A program made the translations under genes and the position numbers. A stretch of DNA of 64,000 nt from contig JAPFBL010000547.1 in assembly GCA_026182355.1 (NCBI GenBank), positions 1-64,000 of the forward strand, in the 5' to 3' direction. The notes below the pieces were generated by a model that made no database searches, was not told the origin of the DNA, and saw only the letters and a list, made by a program, of their open reading frames with translations. Shown here piece by piece: positions 21,087-33,600 of the stretch (position 1 is its first letter; each line of letters starts with the position of its first letter). The DNA is from Hermatobates lingyangjiaoensis. Lineage: Eukaryota > Arthropoda > Insecta > Hemiptera > Hermatobatidae.

Positions 21087-21880
21087 TAATTTACTTCATA
21101 TTATCGTATTTTAAATGAAAATATATTATTTATCATAAATAAATACAATTATATTCTTTGTTTACATCCTTACAGTACACTTTAGCATAATTAATTATTA
21201 CTATTAATTTTAGAAATAAATATAAATGTGAGCAAAATTTGTTTTTAAGAATACTATTAAGTAGAAAGCTGAACACAAGTTGAACAATAAAAATAACATT
21301 ACAAATAAAATTAATCTTACTTATTAAATTGTACATTTATACATTAAAGTGGACCCCAGTTTCAGCATTCACGATCTTACTTAGATATTCGATCCTACGA
21401 ACTAACTTCCTGCTAACAGGATTTAACTGGAAAAGGAGCTGGCCAAGTGACATGTTATATAAAACAAATGAGATAATCAATAGTGGAAATAGATTAACAG
21501 ATTAATAAAGATTAAAATAAATACAAGATAAAAGATTAATAAAGAACAAGAAAAGGTAAATTAATTTAGACAGAAAATAAAAATATACAAAGCAGTTAAG
21601 ATAATAGAGTTGAAGGGTCAATAGTATAAATAGATTAATAAAAAGTTGTACAATTCAATAGTAAAATGTACTAGCTGATTCATTTGGTCTCTCAGAAGTA
21701 AGATACCAGTATATTTGAGTGCGTTATATTGAAATGCTGAATAAAGTACCAATTCATATCAATAAGAATCTCAAGTTACATATTGCACAAATATTTTGGA
21801 TTTTAGAAATAAACTTGCAAGATAAACTTGTTCATAAAATTGGTATGTTTTTAAACATAAACTTACAGTTTGAACATATT
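21087..21880. other. AT-rich intergenic DNA
   Basis: No coding or repeat signal supported. Confidence 0.4.
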
Positions 21881-21884
21881 TAAA

Positions 21885-21985
21885 CAGTAAGTAAAATTTT
21901 CGTTTCAACTTATTTGTGCAGTATAGTAAATACTTAAATAGTTTAATATTAGTAGCATTTGGAAATAAGTAAATGATTACTTATG
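21885..21985. repeat. Direct repeat, copy 1
   Basis: About 100 bp nearly identical to 22499-22600 (AAACAGTAAGTAA... to AAATAAGTAAATGATTACT). Confidence 0.85.
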
Positions 21986-22498
21986 CCAACAGTGCATACA
22001 AGTGTAATTAACATACAAACAAATGGTGGTTAGTTATAACACTAACCACCTCTAGCTACATTTTCAAAATAAAGTTTCTACTTTCCAGAAAAAGAACAAT
22101 AATCTGAATGATGTAACATCTTCATCATCATCATTATTATTAACGCAACGGCCTCTTATAGTAAATGTATAACTATTTACTATAAGTTCAACACATTGTA
22201 GAATGATATCTGCCATGTTTGAAAAAATTATTTAGTTAAATACATTATTAATGATTTTCATAATTTTTATTAATTATAGTACAGTTGAGAAGAGACCAAA
22301 GAGATTTTTTTTTAAAGAAACAAAAAAATCAAATTCTTTACGAAAATATTTTTTTTTTTTAAGAAAGCTATAAATAAGACAAAAATGTTACTATCAGTCG
22401 CCATTAACGTGTTACGCTTTCGGGAGTGCCCTTAAATAAAGTTCTAATGATTTAAAAGTTTATTAACTCTACAACATACTTCATATAATGAAAACCTC

Positions 22499-22600
22499 AA
22501 ACAGTAAGTAAGATTTTCTTTTCAACATATTTGTGCAGTATAGTAAATACTTAAATAGTTTAATATTAATAGCATTTGGAAATAAGTAAATGATTACTGA
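22499..22600. repeat. Direct repeat, copy 2
   Basis: Second copy of the 21885-21985 unit, about 614 bp downstream in the same orientation. Confidence 0.85.
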
Positions 22601-22604
22601 TTGA

Positions 22605-23990
22605 TTACTTTCAATGAACGTGACTGTTGAATATTTAATCAGATAACAAATAACAATATCTTTTTTTGTTAACACGTTTTGAATCTTTTTGCTAAAATAA
22701 AATCTTGTGGATTAAATATATTGTTAAAAATGATTTAAAATACTCTTTATAGATTACTTATGAAGTATAATTATCTATACTGTTAACAGCTTACTCTCGT
22801 TACAAAATATTTTACATAAAAATTAGAACTATTATAATTACCCTATGATAAAACTAAGATATTTCGGTTTAATAATTACTATATTTTATATAATTACTGT
22901 AATTTAAGATAAAAGAAGAAATATCTTCATTAATTAAGTGGATTGAAATGGATTATGAAAGTTTTACTTCCTATACTTTAGTAGCATTCTCTAAACAAAA
23001 TAATTTTGTTAAGCATTACATTAATGATACACATATTTATACTTCATAAATAATACAGTATTAAACATTGTATATTGCTTATATGAAGCATATTACAACT
23101 TAGACGTCCTAAAAATGAGATAATATTAATCAAATTCATTCTAAATTAAAAAGGTGTAACTTACTTAAGTTATTGATAAGTAATGAATTTCGGCATGCAG
23201 ACGTAATTTAAAATAAGAAAGATATTTTATTTTTGTAGTGGGCATTGACACAATTAATAGTGTTGAATATTATTTAATATTAGACATTCCAATTTTTTTC
23301 CAACAGCTTTAACTATTGATTACATTTTCATAACAATGAGTAAAATGCTTCTAGCCAAATTAGAATAAACCAATTGAAATATGAACTGTTATTGTTCCTC
23401 CTAAAAGTACATATCATTTCAACTTATTTTGAAGCTTCGAAGATCTCTCTATTTAGTGTAGACCTTCAATAATGAATTGCAAATATTTTTCCAAAAACAT
23501 AATTGTTTATTATATTCTCTTTATAATTTGATTAATAATGACAGCCACAATCGAGTAATCAATTAATTAAAGTGATTATTAATGAAGCAGATAATAAATT
23601 TACTTACAGTAATGTTGAGTGCAGACTATTCAGTTTTTTTATCTTTTGTCCAAATTATGCTTTATACAATATTTCCGTTTATAAGTCATTTATTTAGAAG
23701 ATTTTTTCTATAGTATCCTCTATTTACTCGTCTAAATGTTTTAATTATATTAACGATTAAGTGAAAGATGCCATATTCATGTAGGTAGTTCAAGAGGCCG
23801 TCAAATGTATTATGCACACATTTTCTATTTGTATATATTTACAAGTCTAATTTGTCTAAAAATGAAGTAATACCTCACATTTTTTAATTTTTCTTCCAGC
23901 GCTAATTTAATTCTTCCTGATCATTTCTTTTTATTTGTATATTAAATAAAGGTTATATTATTTGGCTTTCTTTACCTTCGATAAGGTAAG
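22605..23990. other. AT-rich intergenic DNA
   Basis: No gene. A partial outer-end word of the large inverted-repeat family lies near 23605-23635. Confidence 0.4.
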
Positions 23991-23991
23991 A

Positions 23992-24080
23992 TAAGAGTAA
24001 CTTCGTAATTTTGTGTTAAATTTGAATCATTCTCAGTAGGAATGATTCCCACTTACTTTTGATTTTGTATATCGAAGAAT
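23992..24080. repeat. Direct repeat, copy 1
   Basis: About 80 bp (AGAGTAACTTCGTAATTTTG to ATTCCCACTTACTTT) repeated at 24280-24365. Confidence 0.8.
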
Positions 24081-24279
24081 TTTGTATATGTAAAACGAAA
24101 TTTGTTTTCTATTGAATTTAATATTGTGATGATTTTATGTAAAAAATGGCTGTGTTTCATTATAAGGAACGGAAAACAATAGTCACTCTCTTGGTATAAA
24201 TTATTATCAAACACCTAGATAACATAGTTTCAGATTGACAAAAACTAGACAGTTCTTCTCCTATTGAGGAGTTATTTAT

Positions 24280-24365
24280 AAGAGTAACTTCGTAATTTGT
24301 GTTAAATTTGAATCATTCTCAGTAGGAATGATTCCCACTTACTTTCGATATTGTATGTCAAAGAA
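24280..24365. repeat. Direct repeat, copy 2
   Basis: Second copy of the 23992 unit with few differences, about 285 bp downstream. Confidence 0.8.
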
Positions 24366-24859
24366 ACATATCCGAAAATGCACAGTTACTCAGATATTAC
24401 CAAAGCAAAATGACTTTTTAAATCCATCAAACTTTTAAAATAATTTTTTTTTTCATTATTACAACATTTACTAACAGTGAAGTAAATAAAACATTGTTTC
24501 CTTAGATCTACATCACTATTTAATTTAACAATTAAATTTATCAATTTAACAATTGATGCCCTAAATCTATTGTTAAATTATTTAGTAACAACTTAAAGTA
24601 ATAGTAATCTGGAAGTTATTAAAAAAATATTATATTTCAAATTTAGATTATAAGTACTATTCTCGATTCCTTATTGTCGTGAATCATTTAGCAATAAGCT
24701 TAAATGTTATCACCGAAAAACGTTAAAGGAAAAATTTCAAATTGAATAATTAGCAAGGAAATTTTAATTTTTTCTCCGTTTTAAAGATATGTTCTTCTAA
24801 AGGCATAGACTGTTTTACACAATTGATGTTGAAACATTTAATAAATTGTTTGATCTTAT

Positions 24860-25280
24860 AATGAAGCAAAAATCTGTCATAGTGGGGGTTGACCCTTCTG
24901 TTCTAGGACTGCGTAAGTGAACTTTTGGACTGTCATTTCAACCAGTTTACGACTACTCTTCATCAAAGGAACATGGCGGAAAATGCACTGCGGCATATGC
25001 CCAGGTAACACCAAACATTTCTCTTTGATTATAGATAATATCATTTGATATTTTATGTCAGCACTAGTATTTTTGTACATAGTTTATTTATGTATTATTA
25101 TTATTATGCTTTATGATGTTATATGTTATGTCTATTATATGCTATAAATTAAAAGTTAGAATGGAAGTATATAACCTTCTCTACTTCTATTAAGTTAATT
25201 ATTCTTTTTGATTCACAGATATCACCCAAACTTAAATAAATGTTATTATAATAGTATTTAATTTGGAAAAATATTTTTTT
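24860..25280 (+). repeat. Dispersed repeat family D, copy 2
   Basis: Starts ATAGTGGGGGTTGACC, shares GTAAGTGAACTTTTG with copy 1, and its second half is repeated in tandem at 25310-25620. A 67-codon minus-strand frame here is not conserved and is judged spurious. Confidence 0.55.
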
Positions 25281-25309
25281 ATTTATTGAACTGAACCAGT
25301 CCGTGATAC

Positions 25310-25620
25310 CTCTTCGTCAAAGAAACATATTATTACAAGTAATATTAACTAGTTATCTTTGCTCACAGATAATGCCATTTGATATTTTATGTAAGCACTG
25401 ATCTTTGTATACATAGTTAAGATTTATGATGTTATGTTTACATGGAACAAATTACAAGCTAAATGGGAGTTAATTTTCTTCTTTACTTAAGTTAATTATT
25501 TCTTTTTAATTCAGATATCAAACAAAACTAAAATAAGTGTTATTTTTTAGAATTTAATTTAAAATACAATTTATAAGAAAACTTAAATGTAATTGATTAC
25601 ATAATGAAATAAATTTCTTG
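25310..25620 (+). repeat. Dispersed repeat family D, copy 3 (partial)
   Basis: Tandem partial duplicate of copy 2. It shares the GATAAT.CCATTTGATATTTTATGT and ACTT..AAGTTAATTATT blocks and extends to the AATTGATTACATAATGAAAT end seen in copy 1. Confidence 0.6.
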
Positions 25621-25894
25621 GGAATAATTGACTGAGTAGGTTGCCAGGTGGGACTGACTAAACGGAACTGTGCTCTCCGGCAGCCATAGGAGGGGAGTAG
25701 CCAAATAAAAGGAAATAGCCTATGATTTAATATTTCACCTCACTGAGAAACGCCTATTAGTCATTTATATTTATACCCGTTTACAAAAACTTATATTTTA
25801 CCTAAATTGAGAAACTCACAATCTCTAATCTTTGTTTCAAGAGTACATCGATAATTAGAAATAGGGCACGTGTTTCTATATTGTATGTACATCT

Positions 25895-26470
25895 CCAGCA
25901 GGGACGTGCAGTTAGGAGAGGCAGGTGAGGCCGTGCCTCCCTAACAATCTTGAGAAAGAAAAAAATGTAAAAGGAGTAAAATAGTTAAATAATGATTAAT
26001 AAATAGTTAAACTGAGTTAGATGGTTATATTCATCCAATGAATTAAGTTAAGATATTTCCCAATCTACTTCACCAGTTTTAGATTGTTTTTATTCAAAAT
26101 CGCGGATTTTACATTTACTGTTCAGATACGTAAAGGAAATGTGCTGTGCCATCTGCTGTGCCTCTTGATAGATTGCGCAGTGATTGTTAACTGTGTTATT
26201 TCTACGGTAATTGTTAACCGTATTTCTGTCTCTCGCTATGTTGCTATTAAAATGTTTAAACACTTTTATTACAAATTTCCAGTGTAGACTGTTTATTTGT
26301 TAGCAATGGTATGCGTGTTAGCACCAACCCAGATGACAGTTTCATAGCGGTTTATTTTTTTTTTACCATTCTATTCTACATCGATTGCCGCTGTATGGTA
26401 CAACACAGTTGATTGAACCACAGAGACTGTCATGTAGTGTTTCGGTTTCTTAACCCTCGTTCATATGAAA
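25895..26470. mobile_element. DNA-transposon-like fragment
   Basis: Begins CAGGGACGTGCAGTTAGGAG then GAGGCCGTGCCTCCC, a terminus common to a widespread hAT-like group (cagnGnCGTGC...GTGCCTCCC). The opposite end was not identified and the end coordinate is a guess. A weak relative lies near 54975-55015. Confidence 0.4.
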
Positions 26471-26499
26471 CGAAAAAAAAACAACCAATCAGAACGTCA

Positions 26500-28215
26500 A
26501 AAAATATCAGGTGGCGATTATTCTTTCGCTCTCCTCTTGAACAAGAGTGATTAATGAATATTTCTACAATACCATCGAAAGGGATATTACCAAAGAATAA
26601 AATTATTAGAATATAATATGTATGTTTACAAATAAAACAAATATTTCATGAAGTATCCTGAACTTGTTTATGTTTGAATAATATTATTTTAGCATATACC
26701 TATATCTTATATTTATATTATTCAATTGTTATTGAATATGAATAAATATTTATTCTTATTTAGATTATTTATTCATGCAAATAACTTGACAAATATATTT
26801 TAAATAAAGAGGTAACTAATTTGGATGAAGTAGGTAGTATATAATATATTGTATTTTGTAAAATTTAACGTTGCATTAATTCTTATTTGTTACATATCTT
26901 TTTATGTTATGTTATGGGGTTACGTAGTGGATTGGGGTGCACAAGTTATTCAATTGCCACAGGTGAAACATACTTTTGTGTCGGCACTGATTGACAATTA
27001 GTATATATTGTCATAAGAAATACATTTCTTGTGTATTATATGGTAGTAGCTAGTCCATATAATAGGAACTGTATTAGTAAAGATACTACATTATTTCACA
27101 TTAGCATTGAGTTAGTATTAACATGTGTTTACTGTTGCAGGTACAGACGAAAGGATACCTGTACACAGGTTAGTGAGCATGTTTATGGTTTATTGCATGT
27201 AATCATTCCATTTTTATGTGTTTAGTTTATATGTCACACTTATAGTACCAACGTTGCTCGGGTTTCTATCATGATAGTTGCTCCAACGAATATTTATATT
27301 GATAAGAGTGAAAGCGGATAGGAAATGAAGTAGACATTCCAACTTCATGATCTGTTCGAAACCCTCTCACTTCTACTGTTTTTCTTAAACCAAAAGTGAT
27401 ATGCTCGAGCTCTAGACTAGTGATTTTCAGATGGTCTCTATAAGATTTCTAAGTGTTCCAGAGTGTCTCAGTCATATAAAGATAGTTACAATACCTCACC
27501 TTATGCATTAATCTCCTTTTGCGAACACAACATTATTATGAGTGATAAGTAACGACTTTCTTCTAAAGAACTACCCACCGTAAACGGTTAAATATGCAGC
27601 GAATTTGTTTTACCAATGACAAGATGACATTTGTTCACCACTATGAGCAAACATTTTATAGTTGTTAACAACATTATACCTTAACCAAAAACAACCTATT
27701 TACAAAGACATTTCAATGATTTGAAGAAGAATTGCGGGTTCCTCCCTGTCCTTATCAAACAGAACCCCCCAATACTCAAGACAACGAAACTCATCAAGTT
27801 CAAATTTCTCCCAGCTCAAGAATAAACAAACTCAAGGTAAATTTCATTTTCTATATTTTTTAATGCTTCTTTTTTCGTATAGCATTTGACTTAGTTAATA
27901 AAAAAAATTATTGAAGATTTGTATACAGTGTGTATTTATTTAACTATTTGTAGTCTTTAGAGCTTCCCTACTTCAAACAGTTTCAGAAACACTGCACTAA
28001 AAATCGGAAAAGGTTACAAAAATGAGCTGCTATTGAACCCAGCTAACACTAGTAATAAGATCATCGGGAACCAGACTTCGTTGAGGTATTTCAAGTCTAC
28101 TGCCTCATTTATCTGAAATACTGAAGGTAAAAAGGTTTTTAAATGTCAAACATATCTCAAATCTAGTGTAATTTTATTTAATATGCTGGTGTTACAAAAG
28201 GTTTTCAGGTGTATA
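26500..28215. other. Intergenic DNA without recognised genes
   Basis: AT-rich, with short non-conserved frames at 27031-27225 and around 27720-27830. None has codon or splice support. Confidence 0.35.
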
Positions 28216-28217
28216 AA

Positions 28218-28425
28218 GATGTTTTATTACATTGTTATTGTAATTCTACTGTGTAGGTAACTTTTTGTTTTTGATTCCATTGATGTTTTATTACATTGTT
28301 ATTGTAATTCTACTGTATAGGTAACTTTTTGTTGTTAATTCCATTGATGTTTTATTACATTGTTATTGCGATTCTCCTGTGTAGGTAACTTTTTGTTGTT
28401 GACTCCATTGATGTTTTATGTTGTT
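28218..28425. repeat. 64-bp tandem repeat, about 3 copies
   Basis: The unit starts GATGTTTTATTACATTGTTA and ends GTAACTTTTTGTTGTTGATTCCATT. Three complete or nearly complete units are followed by a truncated fourth. Confidence 0.9.
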
Positions 28426-28676
28426 TAAATCTAGATATCATCACTGTTTTTATCTACTCTTTTGTGTGGTTCACATGCCGTGGGACTAGAAACGCTTTTG
28501 AAGTGTAACAAGACTTGTGACTACATTCTTCCTTATTTATATTAAAGGTATGTGTGTGAGGTACCTCAAATATGTTGAACAGAATATATGAGTTTCTGCT
28601 ATATAAACTATAGTTAAATAGTTGTTTATGACCTGGTCTCAATATAGCTGACATGGTTTGGGGGTTGAAATATATT

Positions 28677-28926
28677 TTAATAGTAAAGAAGTTCTGATAA
28701 CATTCATATTTTTGATTTTAGTATTTTTAATAGTGAAGAAGTTCTGATAACATTCATATTTTTGATTTTAGTATTTTTAATAGTAAAGAAGTTCTGATAA
28801 CATTCATATTTTTGATTTTAGTATATTTAATAGTGAAGAAGTTCTGATAACATTCATATTTTTGATTTTAGTATTTTTAATAGTAAAGAAGTTCTGATAA
28901 CATTCATATTTTTGATTTTAGTATTT
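28677..28926. repeat. 50-bp tandem repeat, 5 copies
   Basis: Unit: AATAGT(A/G)AAGAAGTTCTG, ATAACATTCATATTTTTG, ATTTTAGTATTTTT. Copies alternate between AGTAAAG and AGTGAAG, suggesting duplication of a two-unit block. The last copy ends TTTCAGGTAAGT. Confidence 0.9.
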
Positions 28927-28929
28927 CAG

Positions 28930-29600
28930 GTAAGTTATGGTTGTTGTATACAACAGATGTTTTATTACCTTTCAATTTATGCTTGCATAACTATTTCTAT
29001 TATTATACATTTAACGTTATCAGATAGAAACCACTTTAATATGTGTAATATTAAAATTTAAAATCACCTGTATAGTGATTTTAACTTTATTGATTCATTA
29101 AAATTGGTTTTACCCGCTATATTAATTTTATTGTGTGAGGTAACTTATATCAGTTGAACAGAATAGCTTATTATTATCCTTAAATGTATACTTTGTAGCT
29201 GTTTCAATTCTACTCTCCCAAATAACTCAAATGGTAAACGAATGGAAAGACTTTCGAGGATTATGATGAGGTATGAATACATTCTTATTTTAAATTCAAT
29301 TTTATAAAGTTACTTATAGAATAGGATAGCAGTTTTTGTTATCTATAATTTTATTATTTCGTAACCATTGCTACACTACTCTATCATGTAACATATATTG
29401 TTTTTTGGGGGAGAATGCTTTTGAATTCTAGCTGTTAAAGTAGGTATGTGTTTTATAAGTCAACATTTACTTAACTATTTATATTCTACTCTTTTATGTC
29501 ATATATATGTCTCTGGGGATTTAAAATGGTTTGAGGTATATAAAGATGTTATTCTCTTGTGTGTTTTCCAAGCACACCAGCACATTAGCACACTTTCCGA
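28930..29600. other. Intergenic DNA
   Basis: AT-rich, nothing supported. Confidence 0.35.
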
Positions 29601-29603
29601 GCC

Positions 29604-29631
29604 CTGAAGATGATGTACAAATACATCGAAA
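29604..29631 (+). ncRNA. Hammerhead-like motif
   Basis: CTGAAGA, one extra T, a perfect 6-bp helix GATGTA/TACATC around CAAA, then GAAACGTTGGCC. It is the cleanest helix II of the set. It stands alone with no opposing arm and is followed by an extremely AT-rich palindromic stretch (29690-29840). Confidence 0.45.
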
Positions 29632-29689
29632 CGTTGGCCTAGGAAGGAGTTTATTTTCTTTTATTTAACCTAGCCCTCAATAACAAAAC

Positions 29690-29860
29690 ATACAATATAT
29701 TTATAAATATAAAATATAAATATATATTTATGTGTATATATATAACATATTATATATTTATTATTATTTTATATAATTTATTATTTATAATATATATTTC
29801 TAAATAATATATTATTTATAGTGTTATTATATATTATTATAATAGCATGAAATTATATTA
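29690..29860. repeat. AT-only palindromic tract
   Basis: Nested ATAT/TATTTATAATATA words with almost no G or C. Confidence 0.8.
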
Positions 29861-29928
29861 TTCAGTATTTCTGTAACAAAATACATAAAATAGAAAAAAT
29901 TATTATAAAGAAGTAAGTGCAATATAGT

Positions 29929-30166
29929 GGGCCAGGGAAACCTAGTGAATCGCTTTGTTCTGGATTGGTATATCCAGGGTTCAATACCACTCTGACCTTC
30001 TTGGATAAATATCCAACTGGGGAAGTGAATAATATGGAGCTCGTCGTCCCTCAGAGAGGATGTTAAATCTTTCGTCCCTACTGAAGTCAAATACTCGTTA
30101 AAGATGCTCACTCTAAAGACATTTGAGTTAGGCAAAATTTAGGACTCTCAATGTAGAATCATTTGG
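29929..30166 (+). mobile_element. tRNA-derived SINE, family A copy 2 (divergent)
   Basis: Plus orientation: GGGCCAGGGAAACCTAGTGA head, CAGGGTTCAATACCACTCTG B-box, body TCGTCCCTCAGAGAGGATGT, and GAGTTAGGCAAAATTTAGGA. More mutated than the other copies. Confidence 0.75.
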
Positions 30167-30605
30167 AAAGACGCAATATTCCCTCGAGGAATAAGTGTCA
30201 GAGGTATATCCTTCTAACAGACCCTCAATTATCCACCACCACCCACCCAAAAAAAAAAAAACAAAACATCCACTGATATAGACTACTTGACTGACTCGTG
30301 GAAAAAAAAAGTTGGAATTATAAGTTGGGTAGGGAAATAATTTTGTTTCATTAGGTTTACCAATGCCACGTTGTGGCATAATATATACATTTTGACAAAC
30401 TGAACGCGTTGAAATCAAAGCCAAAACTTATCTAATTATAAAAGCAATTTGAAAAAAAAAAAAAATGTTATGAAAACATATTTTGAAGCGAAAAATAATA
30501 ATAAGACTTTGTTGTCCTATTTTTTATTTTGGAGGTGACAAGTAAGAAATAAAATTGGTGAACATAATTGATTTGTAGTAAATTGAGACTTTTTAACTAG
30601 TACAA

Positions 30606-33600
30606 TTAATGATAAGTAAGAAAAAGTATAATTAAAGAGAAGACAAGCTGTGTTTGACGTACCGATTCCTTGCAAGCCTCTTGTTCTGCAATGCGACGAC
30701 GTTCTCTGTTTCTCTCTTCAAACCCCTTCATCTGGTTTCTGCAGTGACGAGCAGCCCAAGCTGTTCCGACCCCAGTTCCGATAGCCACTGGCAAATCTGA
30801 AAGTCGCATTGGCGATGAAATTAAGAATCTGCTTAAGAACCTCTACACGGAAGCAGTCATTGAAACTGAGTCCGTGATAGAAGGCATAAATCACGTTACT
30901 AGTATAAACGTTGGGAAGGTTACTGCGCTTACCAACGAAAGACCTGTGATTATTTATACGTTTATATATATATATATTTACTCTTCTTTATATAATCTAG
31001 GAGGTGTCAGAGCTTATTTTTCTTCATTCTGATTCTTCCTACGACATTTTGTCTCATATACATATCTTAGGTGTTGCTGGTCTGAATACTGGGCGGTGAC
31101 TGAGTGTCGGCTTGGCGAGTAGCTGGTGGTTGGTCACCTAGTAGGTGACCGATATAACTGCAATATCGGAGATTTGAGCTCCTAGACAATTCAAAATATA
31201 TCGGTATGACATCGACCACACTCTCACGAAGACTGACAATGCACTTGCAATATGAAAGTATATACTGCAAATATACGAGTATGAAGCCATGAAAATCATG
31301 AAGCACAACCCATTAATTAATCGTCAACACACGGGGGTTTCACGCACACTGCAGCTACTAGGTGACCAACCACCAGCTACTCGCCAAGCCGACACTCAGT
31401 CACCGCCCAGTATTCAGACCAGCAACACCTAAGATATGTATATGAGACAAAATGTCGTAGGAAGAATCAGAATGAAGAAAAATAAGCTCTGACACCTCCT
31501 AGATTATATATATATATATATATATATATATACAACTATTTTTCTTTCTTATCAAGGTTTGGTCTAGCTTCAATATTGCAACACCTTTAAGCCAACGTTT
31601 CGTCTATATATATATGAAATGGGAAAACAAGACTAAGATCTTTCAACCGTAACAAGCGGTCTTCGTCAGATCGCTTGGGTTTTTCCGCTTCGGTCTTCGT
31701 CAGAGTTGGGTTTTTGACTCTGACGAAGACGGCTTGTTACGGTTGAAAGATCTTAGTGTTGTTTTCCCATTTCATATTGTGGTTTGATCATTAATTATAT
31801 AGTATGTTTCACTATTAGTGCTTACCTGTCGCTAGTGCTACAGAGAGCATTGTTCCAGCGATTATTCCAATACCTGAAAAAAAAAATGTTAGCTTTACAT
31901 CTGAAAGTAATAAAATTCAACTTTAAAATTATATTATAAAAATCAAATAAATATATAGCAATTTAGATTGAAAAACAAACCATGTGTTTGAAAATAATTT
32001 CGGAATATTGAGTCAGCACATACCATGGTTTGAATTTCCTTAATTTGACACCATCATTAAAAAAAAGTAATAAAATTTGAAATTATTCATCATTACTCAT
32101 TATATTAATTGCTGGTTATTATTTATAACGTTGCTAATTATAAATTTAGTTCTCAGTACTATAATCACTCTCAATAAAATAAAAAATAGTCATAAATTCA
32201 TAATTTGATATTATGAATTTATCAAATTATTCGAATATATATATATATATATATAAAACTGAAGTTTATCGGGACTCGGTCAGTTCTTCAGGTTCAAATT
32301 GAACTCTCATTGCCAATTTTGTTTCGATTGTTTATTTAAAACCTTTTTCATAGGCAGAAGTATACATTTTGAAACAGAAAAACTAAGTATTACATTACAA
32401 ATTATTTTACAAAGAAAAATAGTCTGTGGATTTCAACAACTGTAGTTTGAATGAACTGAAATAAACAAGGTAACCTTGCTTGTATCGTCTTGTTTTTTGT
32501 AAAATAATTTGTAATGTAAAAGGTTTTTCTGTTTCAAAATTTATACTTCTGCCTATGAAAAAGGTTTTAAATAAAAACCGAAACGTTGGCAATGAGAGTT
32601 TAATTTGAACCTGAAGAACTGACCGAGTCTCAATAAACTTCAGTTTTGTTTTTATTCCACGGTCGATACTTTTATCAATATATATATATATATATATATT
32701 TTGAATGATTGTTTCTAATGTTGCTAGAATAATTTTACTAAAGATGAAAGAAATGGAATATAATTTTAGGTGTTATTTTATAACAAATTATTTTATATAG
32801 CTGATCTACCCGGCTTTACTCGGGAAACAATTTAATTATAACTCTAATAATAAATTACATATAACAAAAACAATTTAAATTTTCTTGCTTGCACTTTAAA
32901 GACTGCTTGCACAACATTTGCTATCATGCATATGAAAAATCTAAGGTTATGACCTAGATTCGAACTGAACCTTCAAATACAAAAGACTAGCCGCTACCTG
33001 TTAGACCAACTTGACCTTGTGATCTATATGGCAATCAGAATTTATTATACTTTAAAATTAAAATCAATAATGCTGATCACACTTCTTAGTAGACTAAATT
33101 TTTATAGGTGTAAATGAATGAATTCCCTAACTAAATTATCCACTTGCAGCAATCATCGCCCTTCCAATCTGCTTCCAAACTCTTAATCTTAACGATAAGT
33201 GTAAAACTTTTCTTCCCTTTTATATATTTATTTCCTCATTTGTTACAATAATTGAAAAATGGCTAAAAGAATAACATTTTTGTATGGAAAGTTTAATCTT
33301 TATGTCGAACAAATCTCCCAGAACAAAGAATTTTGCTAAAGTGAGAATAACAAAAATATTTCAATTTTGGAAAATTTCAAAAAATTACGTCTTCATTCGT
33401 AGTTTTTTTGAAATTCCCCCTATATCAGTAAATACCACACTAAAACAAATTGGACATGTAATATATTTCAATTTTGTGTTGAAAGATTTTGGCTTTTTTT
33501 TAATTATCGAATTAAAGAGTGAAATTTTTGTTGGGGTCGTTGTATTAACGGAAACCGAGGAAGCTATGGGGAGAATCGAAGTTATTAATTAAATATCATC

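Noticed and set aside
30128..30424. 98-codon minus-strand frame with a Gly/Trp stretch
   Set aside because: Crosses an A-rich run and the SINE edge; no motif.
33284..33592. 102-codon plus-strand open frame
   Set aside because: No recognisable domain; composition matches translated AT-rich DNA.
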